64,000 nucleotides of DNA. It comes from Aliidiomarina soli. Lineage in GTDB: Bacteria > Pseudomonadota > Gammaproteobacteria > Enterobacterales > Alteromonadaceae. The translations under genes were made by a program, and so were the position numbers. The notes beneath the pieces were generated by a model. The model saw only the letters and a program-made list of their open reading frames with translations, was not told the DNA's origin and did not search any database. Below, piece after piece: positions 21,905-31,874 of the stretch; the first letter of the stretch is position 1; every line of letters starts with the position of its first letter. Location of the stretch: assembly GCF_003986975.1 (NCBI RefSeq), contig NZ_PIPO01000004.1:297930-361929 (forward strand), written 5' to 3'.

Positions 21905-22782
21905 TAATCGCCACTCCCTTTCTGACGTCGCTCGATAAGCTCTGCAATAAGCGGCGTTAGAATCAATTCCATTGCCAGCCCCATCTTGCCGCCCGGCACT
22001 ACCATGGTATTGATACGCGACATAAAGGCGCCGTCGATCATCTGTAAATAGTAGGGGAAGTCGACGTTACGCATGCCACGAAAGCGAATAACGACAAAAC
22101 TCTCATCCAGAGAAGGAATGTCTTTGGCACTAAACGGGTTCGAGGTATCAACGGTAGGCACGCGCTGAAAATTGATATGAGTACGCGAAAACTGCGGCAC
22201 TATATGGTGAATGTAGTCATCCATGCTGCGCACAATGCTGGTGGTCACCGCTTCTCTCGAATGGCCACGCTCTGAAGTGTCGCGTAGCAGTTTCTGAATC
22301 CATTCCAGGTTAACGATAGGGACCATCCCTATGAGTAAATCCACGTGCCTGGCGACGTCGTAGTTTTCGCCCTGAACGCCACCATGAAGCCCCTCATAGA
22401 ACAACAGATCAGTCTCCGCTGACAATGGCTCCCAGGGGGTAAATGTGCCTGGCATTTGGTGATAAGGCACGGCATCGTCGAAACTGTGCAGGTAGCGGCG
22501 AAGTTCGCCGGTGCCAGACTGGGAATAGTCCGCAAAAAGTTTTTCCAGGCGCTCAAAGTCATTTGCCTCAGGGCCAAAGTAACTAATGTGACGGCCTTGC
22601 TCCTGCGCTCTGCGGATAGCCAGATCCATCTCTGGTCGCGAAAACCGATGAAAGCTGTCCCCTTCAATAAAGGATGCGTTGATCCCTAGGTTTCTGAAAA
22701 TATGACGAACAGCCTGACCTGTGGTCGAGGTGCCAGCACCGGATGAACCGGTGACGGCAATAATGGGATGCTTCGCTGACAT
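21904..22782 (-). CDS. prkB: Phosphoribulokinase
   Basis: The 292-residue kinase has the P-loop GSSGAGTST at residues 12-20, then EGDSFHRF and the conserved FYEGLHGG. It matches the class I (proteobacterial) phosphoribulokinase that makes ribulose 1,5-bisphosphate. No RuBisCO or other Calvin gene is present. Orphan phosphoribulokinases like this are widespread in non-autotrophic gammaproteobacteria and their role is not settled. SlyX lies 27 bp upstream on the same strand. Confidence 0.92.
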   Translation of the reverse strand: MSAKHPIIAVTGSSGAGTSTTGQAVRHIFRNLGINASFIEGDSFHRFSRPEMDLAIRRAQEQGRHISYFGPEANDFERLEKLFADYSQSGTGELRRYLHSFDDAVPYHQMPGTFTPWEPLSAETDLLFYEGLHGGVQGENYDVARHVDLLIGMVPIVNLEWIQKLLRDTSERGHSREAVTTSIVRSMDDYIHHIVPQFSRTHINFQRVPTVDTSNPFSAKDIPSLDESFVVIRFRGMRNVDFPYYLQMIDGAFMSRINTMVVPGGKMGLAMELILTPLIAELIERRQKGSGD

Positions 22783-22809
22783 AACACACTCAATTTTTAG
22801 TTACTAAGA

Positions 22810-23031
22810 TTAGTAATGGGGTGGACGTTCATCCACCGGGTTGGTGTCTTCACTTTGCTGGTCCTTGATTTGACTCAGACGACCTGCCAGCAATTGCAAA
22901 TGGCGTTTAAACGTAGCTAGTTCGTGGTTTTGTTCGGCAACCAGCTGGTTCAGTTGTTCGATAGTTTCTTCCTGAAAAGCCACCTGGCTTTCCAGATCCA
23001 TCATTCGCTTCTCAAGCTCGAGTTCTTTCAA
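22810..23031 (-). CDS. slyX: SlyX family protein
   Basis: The 73-residue protein is a predicted coiled coil (LEKRMMDLESQVAFQEETIEQLNQLV) ending in the typical RPPHY. SlyX proteins are small and of unknown function, usually near an FKBP-type isomerase such as fkpA or slyD, as here. The coiled coil suggests a dimer or a partner-binding rod. Confidence 0.88.
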   Translation of the reverse strand: MKELELEKRMMDLESQVAFQEETIEQLNQLVAEQNHELATFKRHLQLLAGRLSQIKDQQSEDTNPVDERPPHY

Positions 23032-23090
23032 ATTAGCACACCTGACTGTAATGACTGATAGCGGCGCCTGTTTATAGGTTAAAGGCTACA

Positions 23091-24104
23091 TTAGCGCGCC
23101 TGGTTCTCTAGTATACCCTGAAGGCGCCAACGTTCGCCAAACCCCGCGCTGTTTTCACTCACTATCTCGTCGCTGCCATCGATAAACGCCACAGCAATCA
23201 CCGCTGCCCGTGGCGGGTAATCGTCCTCGCGCCCTTTAACCTGGCTACTGGAAAGGCGCTCTCCATCTTCCACTCGCCAGACTTCGACATGGCGTGAGGG
23301 TGAGCCGGTAACCAGGAATCGCCCGTCCGCCGAGAAGTCTGCACTAAGAAATGATTTGTGCCGACTACGATGACGTAATTCGCTGATTTTTTCCGCGCTT
23401 GTCAGATGCCAGATGTGTGCGGTCTGCGCACTGGCGGTGAAAGCCGTGCTGCCATCCGGGTTGAAGCGGACCAGCGCTATCCGGCCGTCTCCGGGGAATC
23501 TTTGCAACACCTGACCGCTACCGGTGTCCCATAGCAAACTCATATGGTCATCGGCACCACTTATTACATAGCGGCCATTGGCGCTGATGTCGACACTGTT
23601 GATGCGTTCGCTATGACCGAGAAACTCCAGGCGTCTGCCCGTTTCCGGCTCAAACACCACCACTACACCGTCGCTACGGCCAATAATCAGGTGCCGACCC
23701 TGACTGGAGACCGCAACGTCACGAATACCTGCCTCTTCTAAGCGCCAGTATCCGCGGACTTCACCGCTATTGGTATCCCAAAGTGCGATGGTTTCACGGC
23801 TGGCGGCGACTGCAACGCTTTTATCGGCAGCCAGCGCCACGGCCCGGATTTGACTGATACCGTCTTCGTCCTGCTGCCAATTATGTTTACGTTCATCGGT
23901 GGTCAGGTCAAAGAGCATAAGACCATGTTCAGCGGTGGCAACGAACGACAATTCACCATCCGGGGAAATGGCGGCAGCCTGGGTTCGCGAAGGCGAACGC
24001 TGGTCACGCTGGAGCTTTTCTGCAGACGGTGAGCAGGCACTTAATAGCCAGCCACTTAGGAGAAGACCTACTACAATAAAACCTCGTTGAGCCCGCGTTG
24101 TCAT
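23091..24104 (-). CDS. WD40-repeat lipoprotein
   Basis: The 337-residue protein has a lipoprotein signal with lipobox LSAC at C24, so it is probably membrane-anchored on the periplasmic side. The body is made of about six or seven WD-like repeats, with recurring ...SPDG/SANGRY... and ...LWDT.SG.V... segments (for example ALWDTNSGEV and LLWDTGSGQV), predicting a beta-propeller. No catalytic motif is visible; a scaffold or interaction role is likely. It is divergent from the FKBP gene. Confidence 0.82.
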   Translation of the reverse strand: MTTRAQRGFIVVGLLLSGWLLSACSPSAEKLQRDQRSPSRTQAAAISPDGELSFVATAEHGLMLFDLTTDERKHNWQQDEDGISQIRAVALAADKSVAVAASRETIALWDTNSGEVRGYWRLEEAGIRDVAVSSQGRHLIIGRSDGVVVVFEPETGRRLEFLGHSERINSVDISANGRYVISGADDHMSLLWDTGSGQVLQRFPGDGRIALVRFNPDGSTAFTASAQTAHIWHLTSAEKISELRHRSRHKSFLSADFSADGRFLVTGSPSRHVEVWRVEDGERLSSSQVKGREDDYPPRAAVIAVAFIDGSDEIVSENSAGFGERWRLQGILENQAR

Positions 24105-24205
24105 TGGTCAGCCTCTTGTAATCTGTGTACACTAAGCTCACTATACCAGTGATTTAAATCACTCCCTAATAAACCGATATATAAAGAGACGTGGAATTTA
24201 ATTAT

Positions 24206-24931
24206 ATGAAAACCTTGCATAAAGTCTTCGCCGTTTCGGCGTTAACCCTAGCGCTGAGCGCATGCGGCGAAAGCCAGCAAGCGACGGTTGAACTGGAAAC
24301 TGAAGAGCAACGTCAAGCCTATGCACTGGGTGCCTCGATTGGCCTTTACGTTGAAGAAAACCTGCGTCAGCAGGAAGAAGCCGAAATCGAGCTGGACAAG
24401 GACCTGGTTATCACAGCGTTTAATGAGAGCGTTCGTGGCGAAGGCCGTATGGACCAGGAAACCGCCGAAGATATCGTGATCGAGCTACAACAGCAGGTCA
24501 TGCGTCAACGTCAGGAAGTTGTCGGCGGACGGGCACTGCGTGAAGGTCAGCAATACCTCGAAGAGAACGCTCAACGCGAGGGTGTTGAGGTGACTGAGTC
24601 CGGTTTGCAGTATGAAGTCGTGCGTGAAGGTGAAGGTGAGCGTCCAGCTGCTGAAGATGTAGTTGAAGTGCATTATGAAGGCACACTGGTTAACGGCGAC
24701 GTGTTTGATAGTTCGTATGAACGCGGCGAGCCGGCAGTATTTCCCCTCAACCGGGTGATCCCGGGCTGGACCGAAGGTGTTCAACTGATGCGTGAAGGCG
24801 CCCATTATCGTTTCGTGATCCCAGCAGAACTGGCTTACGGTGACCGCGATGTCGGTGGTGCCATCCCACCAAATTCGACCCTGATTTTCGAGGTTGAGTT
24901 GGTCAGCATTGTAGATCAAGACGAGCAATAA
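24206..24931 (+). CDS. FKBP-type peptidyl-prolyl isomerase, lipoprotein
   Basis: The 241-residue protein starts at ATG 24206, giving a signal with lipobox LSAC at C20. A GTG five codons earlier is possible but adds nothing to the signal. The N-terminal half (about residues 30-125) is a charged helical dimerisation domain as in FkpA and Mip. The C-terminal FKBP domain (about 135-238) has VHYEGTLVNGDVFDSS, VIPGWTEGVQLM and IPAELAYGD. Role: a periplasmic foldase and chaperone that isomerises Xaa-Pro bonds. A strong terminator follows. Confidence 0.92.
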   Translation: MKTLHKVFAVSALTLALSACGESQQATVELETEEQRQAYALGASIGLYVEENLRQQEEAEIELDKDLVITAFNESVRGEGRMDQETAEDIVIELQQQVMRQRQEVVGGRALREGQQYLEENAQREGVEVTESGLQYEVVREGEGERPAAEDVVEVHYEGTLVNGDVFDSSYERGEPAVFPLNRVIPGWTEGVQLMREGAHYRFVIPAELAYGDRDVGGAIPPNSTLIFEVELVSIVDQDEQ

Positions 24932-24941
24932 ATGCCCAAAC

Positions 24942-24977
24942 AACAAAGGCCAGCGTGACTACGCTGGCCTTTGTTTT
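24942..24977. terminator. Bidirectional intrinsic terminator
   Basis: ACAAAGGCCAGCGT and ACGCTGGCCTTTGT pair around GACT, followed by TTT. It lies between the convergent FKBP and rsd genes. Confidence 0.9.
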
Positions 24978-25013
24978 AGCATTACAAATTTGCTAAGAAA
25001 GTTACCCGTCAGC

Positions 25014-25484
25014 TCAGGCGAATACGGCCTGCTCTTCTAACGCATGCAGTAAACGGTCTTCAAGTTCCATACGAACCTCAAGGGCTTCACCTAGCGCAGA
25101 CAGGTCATTGTCGAACTCACGCAATGGATCGTTTTCGTTCACTTCTGCGTACTTGTCATTGAAGTTAAGCACGCGCTCCGTGGTCACCGTAATCAATGGG
25201 TACACCTGCACGGCCGTGGCACGGGCTGTCTCGCTTTGCACATCCGCCTGGGTTAGTAAATGCTCGTAAATTTCAAAGTGGCCAGTGGATACGTAGTCAA
25301 CCAATACCTCGCAAAACGCTTTAATGTCAGTTGTTGACGGCAGACCATCTGCACTTTTATAAGGCGGAAGCCCTGCCATCCGGCAGTATTGAACAAGCAT
25401 TTCCTGACGTTCTTCGAGCCAATGGTCAAGAGATTGATGGTGACCTCCCCAGCGCTGGCGAGCGGATTCATTGCGGCGTAACAT
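25014..25484 (-). CDS. rsd: Rsd/AlgQ anti-sigma 70 factor
   Basis: The 156-residue all-helical protein has the Rsd/AlgQ pattern: RWGGHHQSLDHWLEERQEMLVQYC near the start, then LPSTTDIKAFCEVLVDYVSTGHFEIYEHL. Rsd binds region 4 of sigma 70 in stationary phase and frees core polymerase for other sigma factors. It is divergent from nudC-hemE, the same neighbourhood as in E. coli, which supports the call. Confidence 0.93.
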   Translation of the reverse strand: MLRRNESARQRWGGHHQSLDHWLEERQEMLVQYCRMAGLPPYKSADGLPSTTDIKAFCEVLVDYVSTGHFEIYEHLLTQADVQSETARATAVQVYPLITVTTERVLNFNDKYAEVNENDPLREFDNDLSALGEALEVRMELEDRLLHALEEQAVFA

Positions 25485-25619
25485 GGTGACCTCCGGTCTT
25501 TAATCATTTGGGTTGTTCGAACTATCCAGCGGACAACCAATTAGATCAATTTACGTTGCAAGACCGCTGGGGGTCAATTCTTTTCGGCTGTCTTTACACG
25601 GATTTACGCAGGAGCATAC

Positions 25620-26453
25620 ATGATTATTCCACGGCCCGGCCACATGCCGGATGAAGACTCTATCATTATGATAGTTAAGGAAAATTTAGTTCTTCAGAGG
25701 GAGGGGGCTAACCCGCTTCCAGTACTGTCGAAGCCTGTTCGGGCGCAACTATGGCAGTCTGCTCAGTATCTGGCCAGTATTGGAAGTTACCAGGGACGAG
25801 AGGTATTTCTGGTGGTCCCCGGGCAGGATGTGACTTTCGATGGCTTCGAATTCTTACCATTACGCCGCTTGCTCAGTCACTTCGACAGCGCTTTGTTCGC
25901 TATCGCCGGACGAGCCTGTCAGGTCGCTTATTTCATTCGCACGCATAACTTTTGCAGCCATTGTGGCGACCCATTGCAAGAGGTCGAAGACGAACTTGCG
26001 GTCTATTGTGCAAGCTGTGACTACCGTACCTACCCGCGCATTTCACCCTGCATTATCGTCGCGGTTTTTCGCCAGGACCGGGGTAAGAACGAGATCTTGC
26101 TGGCCCGGGGGATACGCCATCCGGAGGGGTTGTACTCCGTGTTAGCAGGCTTTGTTGAGAGCGGCGAAACGCTGGAGCAGACAGTGCAGCGTGAAGTTTA
26201 TGAAGAAACCCGGATTCTGGTCGATAACGTAGAATATGTGACCAGCCAGCCCTGGCCGTTCCCGCACTCCTTGATGGCGGGTTTTGTTGCGCAGTATGCG
26301 GGTGGCGAGTTGCAAGTGGACGATGTTGAGATTATCGAAGGCGACTGGTTTGAACTTGATCAGTTACCACAAACCCCACCGGCGGGCACCATCGCGGCGC
26401 AGCTGATTGAAGAAGTTCGCAGTCGGCTGCAAGGCTTGGTAGAATCGCGCTAG
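25620..26453 (+). CDS. nudC: NAD+ diphosphatase / NAD-cap hydrolase (Nudix)
   Basis: The 277-residue protein hydrolyses NAD(H) and removes NAD caps from RNA. It has a zinc ribbon with two CxxC pairs (CSHC and CASC) and the Nudix box GFVESGE then REVYEE. The residues after EE are TRI, so the usual Gly of the box is Arg; the catalytic Glu residues are intact. SQPWPFPHS is the NudC subfamily motif. AGGAG lies five bases before the ATG. hemE follows 24 bp later, the E. coli order. Confidence 0.95.
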   Translation: MIIPRPGHMPDEDSIIMIVKENLVLQREGANPLPVLSKPVRAQLWQSAQYLASIGSYQGREVFLVVPGQDVTFDGFEFLPLRRLLSHFDSALFAIAGRACQVAYFIRTHNFCSHCGDPLQEVEDELAVYCASCDYRTYPRISPCIIVAVFRQDRGKNEILLARGIRHPEGLYSVLAGFVESGETLEQTVQREVYEETRILVDNVEYVTSQPWPFPHSLMAGFVAQYAGGELQVDDVEIIEGDWFELDQLPQTPPAGTIAAQLIEEVRSRLQGLVESR

Positions 26454-26477
26454 AACTTTTAAACGATAGGAAGCGGC

Positions 26478-27551
26478 ATGAGCAACACCTTGAAAAATGA
26501 TCGGTATTTACGCGCCTTAGCAAAGCAACCCGTGGATCGTACGCCTATTTGGATGATGCGCCAGGCTGGCCGCTATCTGCCTGAGTATCGCGAAATTCGC
26601 AAGCAGGCAGGTGACTTTATGACCCTGTGCCGCAACCCTGAACTGGCTTGTGAAGTCACTCTGCAACCGTTACGACGCTTCCCGCTTGATGCTGCCATTT
26701 TATTTTCGGACATTCTTACCATTCCTGATGCAATGGGCCTGGGCCTTTACTTCGAGCAAGGTGAAGGTCCTCGTTTTGAACGTCCTTTACGCTCGTTTTC
26801 AGACATTCAGAAGCTTCCGGTACCGGATCCTGAACAGGAGCTGCGTTACGTGATGGATGCTGTTCGCACCATCCGCCGTGAATTAAAGGGTGAGGTCCCA
26901 CTCATCGGTTTTTCCGGTAGCCCCTGGACCCTGGCCACCTATATGGTTGAAGGTGGCAGTACCAAAAACTTTGCCCTGATTAAAGAAATGGCGTTTGCTG
27001 AACCGGAAGCCATGCATCTGCTACTGCATAAGCTGGCGCAATCGGTCACCAGCTACCTCAATGCTCAAATTGCAGCGGGCGCTCAGTCGGTGATGATTTT
27101 TGATACCTGGGGCGGTGTGTTGTCACCACGTGACTACCGCGAATTCTCACTGACTTATATGAAGCAAATCGTTAACGGTCTTACTCGCGAAGCGGATGGG
27201 CGTAAAGTACCGGTCACTTTATTTACCAAAAATGGCGGTCAATGGCTTGAAGCGATGGCAGCCACGGGTTGTGATGCGCTCGGCGTGGACTGGACTACTG
27301 ACCTTGGTGACGCGCGGGCGCGGGTTGGTGATAAGGTTGCTCTGCAAGGCAATATGGACCCGTCCGTGTTGTATGCGTCGCCGGAGCGTATTCGTCAGGA
27401 AGTGCAGATTATATTAGACAGTTACGGCAGCGGCAGCGGGCATGTCTTTAACCTCGGTCACGGTATCCACCCAGGGGTCGACCCTGAGCATGCCGGTGCG
27501 TTCATTAAAGCCGTTCAGGAAATGAGTGCAGGCTACCACAGCGAAGACTGA
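26478..27551 (+). CDS. hemE: Uroporphyrinogen decarboxylase
   Basis: The 357-residue enzyme removes four carboxyl groups from uroporphyrinogen III to give coproporphyrinogen III in haem synthesis. The signatures [18 protein letters not shown] at the N-terminus, [25 protein letters not shown] and [15 protein letters not shown] are all present and the length is standard. GATAGGAAG precedes the ATG. It probably shares a transcript with nudC. Confidence 0.97.
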   Translation: MSNTLKNDRYLRALAKQPVDRTPIWMMRQAGRYLPEYREIRKQAGDFMTLCRNPELACEVTLQPLRRFPLDAAILFSDILTIPDAMGLGLYFEQGEGPRFERPLRSFSDIQKLPVPDPEQELRYVMDAVRTIRRELKGEVPLIGFSGSPWTLATYMVEGGSTKNFALIKEMAFAEPEAMHLLLHKLAQSVTSYLNAQIAAGAQSVMIFDTWGGVLSPRDYREFSLTYMKQIVNGLTREADGRKVPVTLFTKNGGQWLEAMAATGCDALGVDWTTDLGDARARVGDKVALQGNMDPSVLYASPERIRQEVQIILDSYGSGSGHVFNLGHGIHPGVDPEHAGAFIKAVQEMSAGYHSED

Positions 27552-27668
27552 AGCTGATTTTGCGACCAGTTTCATTTTATAAGCGTTGAGGAGTGCAGTA
27601 CTGAAAGACCAATACGTTACAATGGCGGTCGCATATCAGGATCTTCAGAATTTAAGCTAGAGGGCAGT

Positions 27669-28724
27669 ATGGCAAAGCGTTATATAGTCACGCCACTTTC
27701 GTTGGTTGTAGTGTTGTTAGCCGTTTTCGTTGGCTATTTGTACTTTTTCGGCGAGGACGAGGCAGTAGATGTTCGTCCAGACCTGACTCAGCCTGTGGTT
27801 GTCCATGAGGTGAGCATGGTCGAATTCCGCGATATTATTGAAGGTCTCGGAACCGGACAGGCCAGTCAATCAGTCGATATCATGGCACGGGTGACGCAGA
27901 ATGTTCGCGAACTGTACTTTAGTGATGGGGACGACGTTGAAGAAGGTCAGGTGTTGGTCGCCCTGAATGACCGTGAAGAACGTGCACGGGTTCAGGAACT
28001 GGAGTTCCGCTTAGCGGATGCCCGCCGCCAACTGAATCGACTGCGTGAACTGGCAGCTGAGAACGCTGCATCACGGAGTATGATCGATGAACAGGAAGTT
28101 CGTGTTGAACAAACCAGCGCGGAACTGGAAGTGGCGCGCGTACGTTTAGAAGAAATGACCATCGAAGCCCCTTTTAAAGGCCGCCTCGGTATCCGTCAGG
28201 TGAGCAAAGGGTCTCTTGTGCGGCCCGGCGATGTTATCACCACACTGGATGATATTTCACCACTATATGTTGACTTTAGTGTGCCGGAAATTTACCTGCC
28301 GAGCCTGGCAGCCGGGCAACGCGTGATCGGTTTATCGACAGCCTATCAGGGCCGTGAATTTGAAGGTCGCATTGTCAGCCTGGCGTCACGGGTCGACCCA
28401 ATTACCCGCTCAATTAAGGTACGTGCTTCAATCCCCAACGAAAACCGGGAGCTTCGCCCTGGAATGTTAATGCGTGTCCGTCTGGAACGTGAAGTAGCAA
28501 CGACTCTGATGATCCCTGAAGCTTCCGTTATCCCCATTCGCAATGAATTCATTGTGTTTAAAGTGAATGAAGACAATGTGGCCGTGCGCACCAACATCGA
28601 GATTGGTCGCCGTCAGCCTGGTTGGGTCGAGGTATTGAGCGGCTTAGGTGAAGGCGACATTATCGTAAAAGAGGGTGTGGTGCGTCTGCGCGACGGCTTA
28701 CCTGTGTCACCACGGGAGCAGTAA
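27669..28724 (+). CDS. RND efflux periplasmic adaptor subunit
   Basis: The 351-residue membrane fusion protein has one N-terminal membrane anchor (residues 7-27), then barrel-sandwich lipoyl halves around an alpha-hairpin (about residues 105-165, VQELEFRLADARRQLNRLREL) and a beta-barrel domain with VDFSVPEIYL. It links an inner-membrane RND pump to an outer-membrane channel. The pump gene follows 3 bp later. No regulator or outer-membrane channel gene is adjacent, so a shared TolC is likely. Confidence 0.93.
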   Translation: MAKRYIVTPLSLVVVLLAVFVGYLYFFGEDEAVDVRPDLTQPVVVHEVSMVEFRDIIEGLGTGQASQSVDIMARVTQNVRELYFSDGDDVEEGQVLVALNDREERARVQELEFRLADARRQLNRLRELAAENAASRSMIDEQEVRVEQTSAELEVARVRLEEMTIEAPFKGRLGIRQVSKGSLVRPGDVITTLDDISPLYVDFSVPEIYLPSLAAGQRVIGLSTAYQGREFEGRIVSLASRVDPITRSIKVRASIPNENRELRPGMLMRVRLEREVATTLMIPEASVIPIRNEFIVFKVNEDNVAVRTNIEIGRRQPGWVEVLSGLGEGDIIVKEGVVRLRDGLPVSPREQ

Positions 28725-28727
28725 GCC

Positions 28728-31700
28728 ATGTTTTTATCTGATGTATCGGTAAAACGTCCGGTCTTTGCAACCGTACTCAACCTTCTGCTGGTGATTTTCG
28801 GTGTGGTGGCCTTTCTCTCGTTGCCACTTCGTGAATACCCGAATATCGAGCCACCGGTTGTTTCAATTAGTACCAGTTACCCGGGTGCTAACGCTGAGAT
28901 CATGGAGCGTGAAGTTACCCAGCGTATAGAGCGCGGTATCAGTGGTATAGATGGTATTCGCTTTATTGATTCACGCAGCCGTAATGGTAGCTCGCGTGTC
29001 ACTATCGAATTTGACTCGGGTCGCGACATTGACTCGGCGGCGAACGACATCCGTGAGCGCGTGCAGCGTATTATGCGGCGGCTACCAGAGCAAATTGATC
29101 CACCCCAAATATCTAAAGCAGGGGCCGATGAAGATACCGTAGTTTGGTATAACCTGCGCTCCGAACTCATGACCAGCGAACAGCTGACCGACTATGCCCG
29201 TCGTTTTATGTTGGAGCGGCTGGCCATTGTGGACGGTGTATCCAGTGTTAATTTCGGTGGTGAGCGCCGCTATGCGATGAAACTGTGGCTTGACCGCGAT
29301 GCGATGGCGGCCAGGGATGTGACAGTCACCGATATAGAAAACCGCTTACGTGCCGAGAACGTCGAACTCCCTGCGGGCACATTAGAATCTGTTGATCGTG
29401 AATTCGATGTTCGGGTAAGTAGAGCCTACCTTTCCGCGTCGGATTTTGAGCAGCTAACCATCCGTGGTGGTGGCGACCGGGGCTACCTGGTTCGTTTAGG
29501 AGAGATCGCACGGGTGTCGCTGGAGGCGGCTAACGACCAATCGGTGTATCGCTCGAACGGGGTTAACATGCTCGGTATTGGCATAGAACGCCAGTCTGAA
29601 GCCAATACACTTGAGGTTGTACGTAACGCAGACCGCGAAGTGGAACGTATTAAACAGACGCTTCCGGCAAGTATGGAGCTGGTGAAAAGTTACGACAGCT
29701 CGACCTTTATCGAAGACTCGATATCGGAAGTTTACAACACCCTCTTTATAGCGATGGCGATGGTCGTCATCGTAATTTACCTGTTCCTCGGTAATCTCCG
29801 GGTCACCATGATCCCTGCGGTTACAGTACCGGTGGCGTTGCTATCGTCCTACATTGTACTGAGCGCAATGGGCTTCTCCATTAACCTGCTGACCTTATTG
29901 GCATTGGTCCTTGCTATCGGTCTGGTGGTCGACGACTCCATCGTTGTGCTGGAGAATATTTACCGTCGCGTGGAAATGGGCGATCCGCCTTTGCTTGCCG
30001 CGTATCGGGGAGCACGTGAGGTTGGCTTTGCGGTTATAGCGACCACGATGGTCCTTATATCGGTATTTTTACCCTTAATGTTCCTCGACGGTAACCTCGG
30101 TCTGCTGTTCTCCGAATTCGCGGTAGCACTTGCAGCGGCTGTCGGTTTCTCCAGTATTACCGCACTCTCGCTGTCACCCATGCTGTCGTCGAAAATTCTG
30201 AAAAAGGGTAACAAACGTAAGGGCTGGTTCCGCCGTCTGTTCGATAGTGGTTTTGCTAAGCTCGAGTCCGGCTATGAAAAAGGGCTACGGCGCACCATAG
30301 GACTCCCCAGCATGGCTTTCCTGGTGGTCGCCTTGGCTATAGCAGGGTGTTACGTGCTGTTTGGCCAACTGGGTCAGGAATATGCGCCACAGGAAGACCG
30401 CGGCAGCTTCTTCGTTATCGTGCGTGGCGCTGAAGGGGCGAGCTTTGAATCGAACCGGGTCAATATGGAACGGGTTGAAGAGGTGCTGTTACCCTATGTT
30501 GATCGGGGAATGGTTGACCGTCTGATTGTGCGGGCGCCTGGTTGGGGCACCAGTGCGGGGGTCGCGATTGTAAATGCGGTGCCGCATGGTGAGCGAGACT
30601 GGGGCACAGCCGAACTGATGGCGGAGATCCGTGAAGGCTTAAATGAAATTCCCGATGTGATAGCCGTCGCCAACATGCGCAGCTCCTTAGGCGGCGGTGG
30701 CGGTGGCGGACGACCCGTTCGTTTCGTATTGCAAGGACATGATTTTAATCAGTTAGCAGAGTGGCGCGATATTGTGGTGGCGCGGGCAGAAGAGAACCCG
30801 GGCCTGTTGCAGGTAGACAGTAATTATCGCGAAACAGTACCGCAATTGTCGGTTCATATTAATCATGACCGCGCGGCAGACCTCGGTGTATCAGTGGGCG
30901 ACATTGGACGAACACTGGAAGCCATTATGGGTGAGCGGCGTGTTACGACGTACTCTGATCGGGGTGAAGAATATGATGTGATTATTGAAGGTGAGCGGGA
31001 AGACTACCAGACGCCTTCAGCGATCAATAACATCTATGTCCGCTCGACGACATCAAACGAGCTGATTCCGATGTCGAACCTGATCACGGTGACGGAAGGT
31101 GCAACCGCACCACAGTTGAACCGTTACAACCGGATGCGGGCTATTACTATTGATGCGAACCTTGCTGATGGATACAACCTGGGTGAGGCACTGGCGTTTC
31201 TTGAGCAGGTGGTTGCTGAAGACTTGCCGGAAGAAGCCGCTTATGATTACCGTGGCGAGTCGCGCTTATATAAAGAAGGCGGTAATACCATTTACTGGAT
31301 TTTCCTACTGGCGTTGACCATCACCTTCCTGGTACTTGCGGCACAGTTTGAAAGTTTTGTGCATCCGATTGTTATTATTCTGACCGTTCCGTTAGCAATC
31401 TTCGGTGCCTTAGCCGGACTCTGGCTCGGTGATATGACCATCAATATATACAGTCAGATTGGTATTATCATGCTCATAGGCCTGGCCGCGAAAAACGGTA
31501 TTTTGATTGTAGAGTTCGCGAACCAGTTACGTGACGCCGGTATGCGTTTTGAAGATGCGCTGGTGCGTGCTTCGACTTTACGTCTGCGTCCTATCGTGAT
31601 GACAGCGTTTACCACAATTATGAGTTCGTTGCCGTTGCTGCTTGCAGTAGGCCCGGGTTCAGAAAGCCGTGCGGTAATAGGGACAGTTATTTTTGCAGGG

Positions 31701-31874
31701 GTGGCTTTCTCTGCCTTTATGACGCTGTTTATCGTTCCTGCGCTGTATCAGGCCATGGCGAAGAATACTGGGTCACCTAAGTTACTGGCGAACCGGATTA
31801 AGGGCTATGAAGCGGATTACCCGGATCGTCGGGCAGAAGACTTAGCACTGGAAGAAGCGAACGCTGAGCGTTAG
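28728..31874 (+). CDS. RND efflux pump, HAE-1 family permease
   Basis: The 1048-residue protein has the AcrB layout: twelve membrane helices with two large periplasmic loops. The proton-relay Asp pair is in GLVVDDSIVVLENI (TM4), and the partner Lys is in GLAAKNGILIVEF (TM10). A Gly-rich stretch with seven Gly lies in the second periplasmic loop, near residue 655. The N-terminus MFLSDVSVKRPVFATV is typical of HAE-1 pumps that export hydrophobic or amphiphilic compounds. The substrate cannot be told. Its stop overlaps that of the convergent GDPD gene by three bases. Confidence 0.95.
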   Translation: MFLSDVSVKRPVFATVLNLLLVIFGVVAFLSLPLREYPNIEPPVVSISTSYPGANAEIMEREVTQRIERGISGIDGIRFIDSRSRNGSSRVTIEFDSGRDIDSAANDIRERVQRIMRRLPEQIDPPQISKAGADEDTVVWYNLRSELMTSEQLTDYARRFMLERLAIVDGVSSVNFGGERRYAMKLWLDRDAMAARDVTVTDIENRLRAENVELPAGTLESVDREFDVRVSRAYLSASDFEQLTIRGGGDRGYLVRLGEIARVSLEAANDQSVYRSNGVNMLGIGIERQSEANTLEVVRNADREVERIKQTLPASMELVKSYDSSTFIEDSISEVYNTLFIAMAMVVIVIYLFLGNLRVTMIPAVTVPVALLSSYIVLSAMGFSINLLTLLALVLAIGLVVDDSIVVLENIYRRVEMGDPPLLAAYRGAREVGFAVIATTMVLISVFLPLMFLDGNLGLLFSEFAVALAAAVGFSSITALSLSPMLSSKILKKGNKRKGWFRRLFDSGFAKLESGYEKGLRRTIGLPSMAFLVVALAIAGCYVLFGQLGQEYAPQEDRGSFFVIVRGAEGASFESNRVNMERVEEVLLPYVDRGMVDRLIVRAPGWGTSAGVAIVNAVPHGERDWGTAELMAEIREGLNEIPDVIAVANMRSSLGGGGGGGRPVRFVLQGHDFNQLAEWRDIVVARAEENPGLLQVDSNYRETVPQLSVHINHDRAADLGVSVGDIGRTLEAIMGERRVTTYSDRGEEYDVIIEGEREDYQTPSAINNIYVRSTTSNELIPMSNLITVTEGATAPQLNRYNRMRAITIDANLADGYNLGEALAFLEQVVAEDLPEEAAYDYRGESRLYKEGGNTIYWIFLLALTITFLVLAAQFESFVHPIVIILTVPLAIFGALAGLWLGDMTINIYSQIGIIMLIGLAAKNGILIVEFANQLRDAGMRFEDALVRASTLRLRPIVMTAFTTIMSSLPLLLAVGPGSESRAVIGTVIFAGVAFSAFMTLFIVPALYQAMAKNTGSPKLLANRIKGYEADYPDRRAEDLALEEANAER

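Noticed and set aside
21904..22782. Calvin cycle cluster
   Set aside because: Phosphoribulokinase stands alone; rpe is 16 kb away and serves the pentose phosphate pathway.
30686..30708. Gly-codon-rich tract in the RND pump as a repeat or frameshift site
   Set aside because: The frame continues intact and Gly-rich loops occur in this region of RND pumps.
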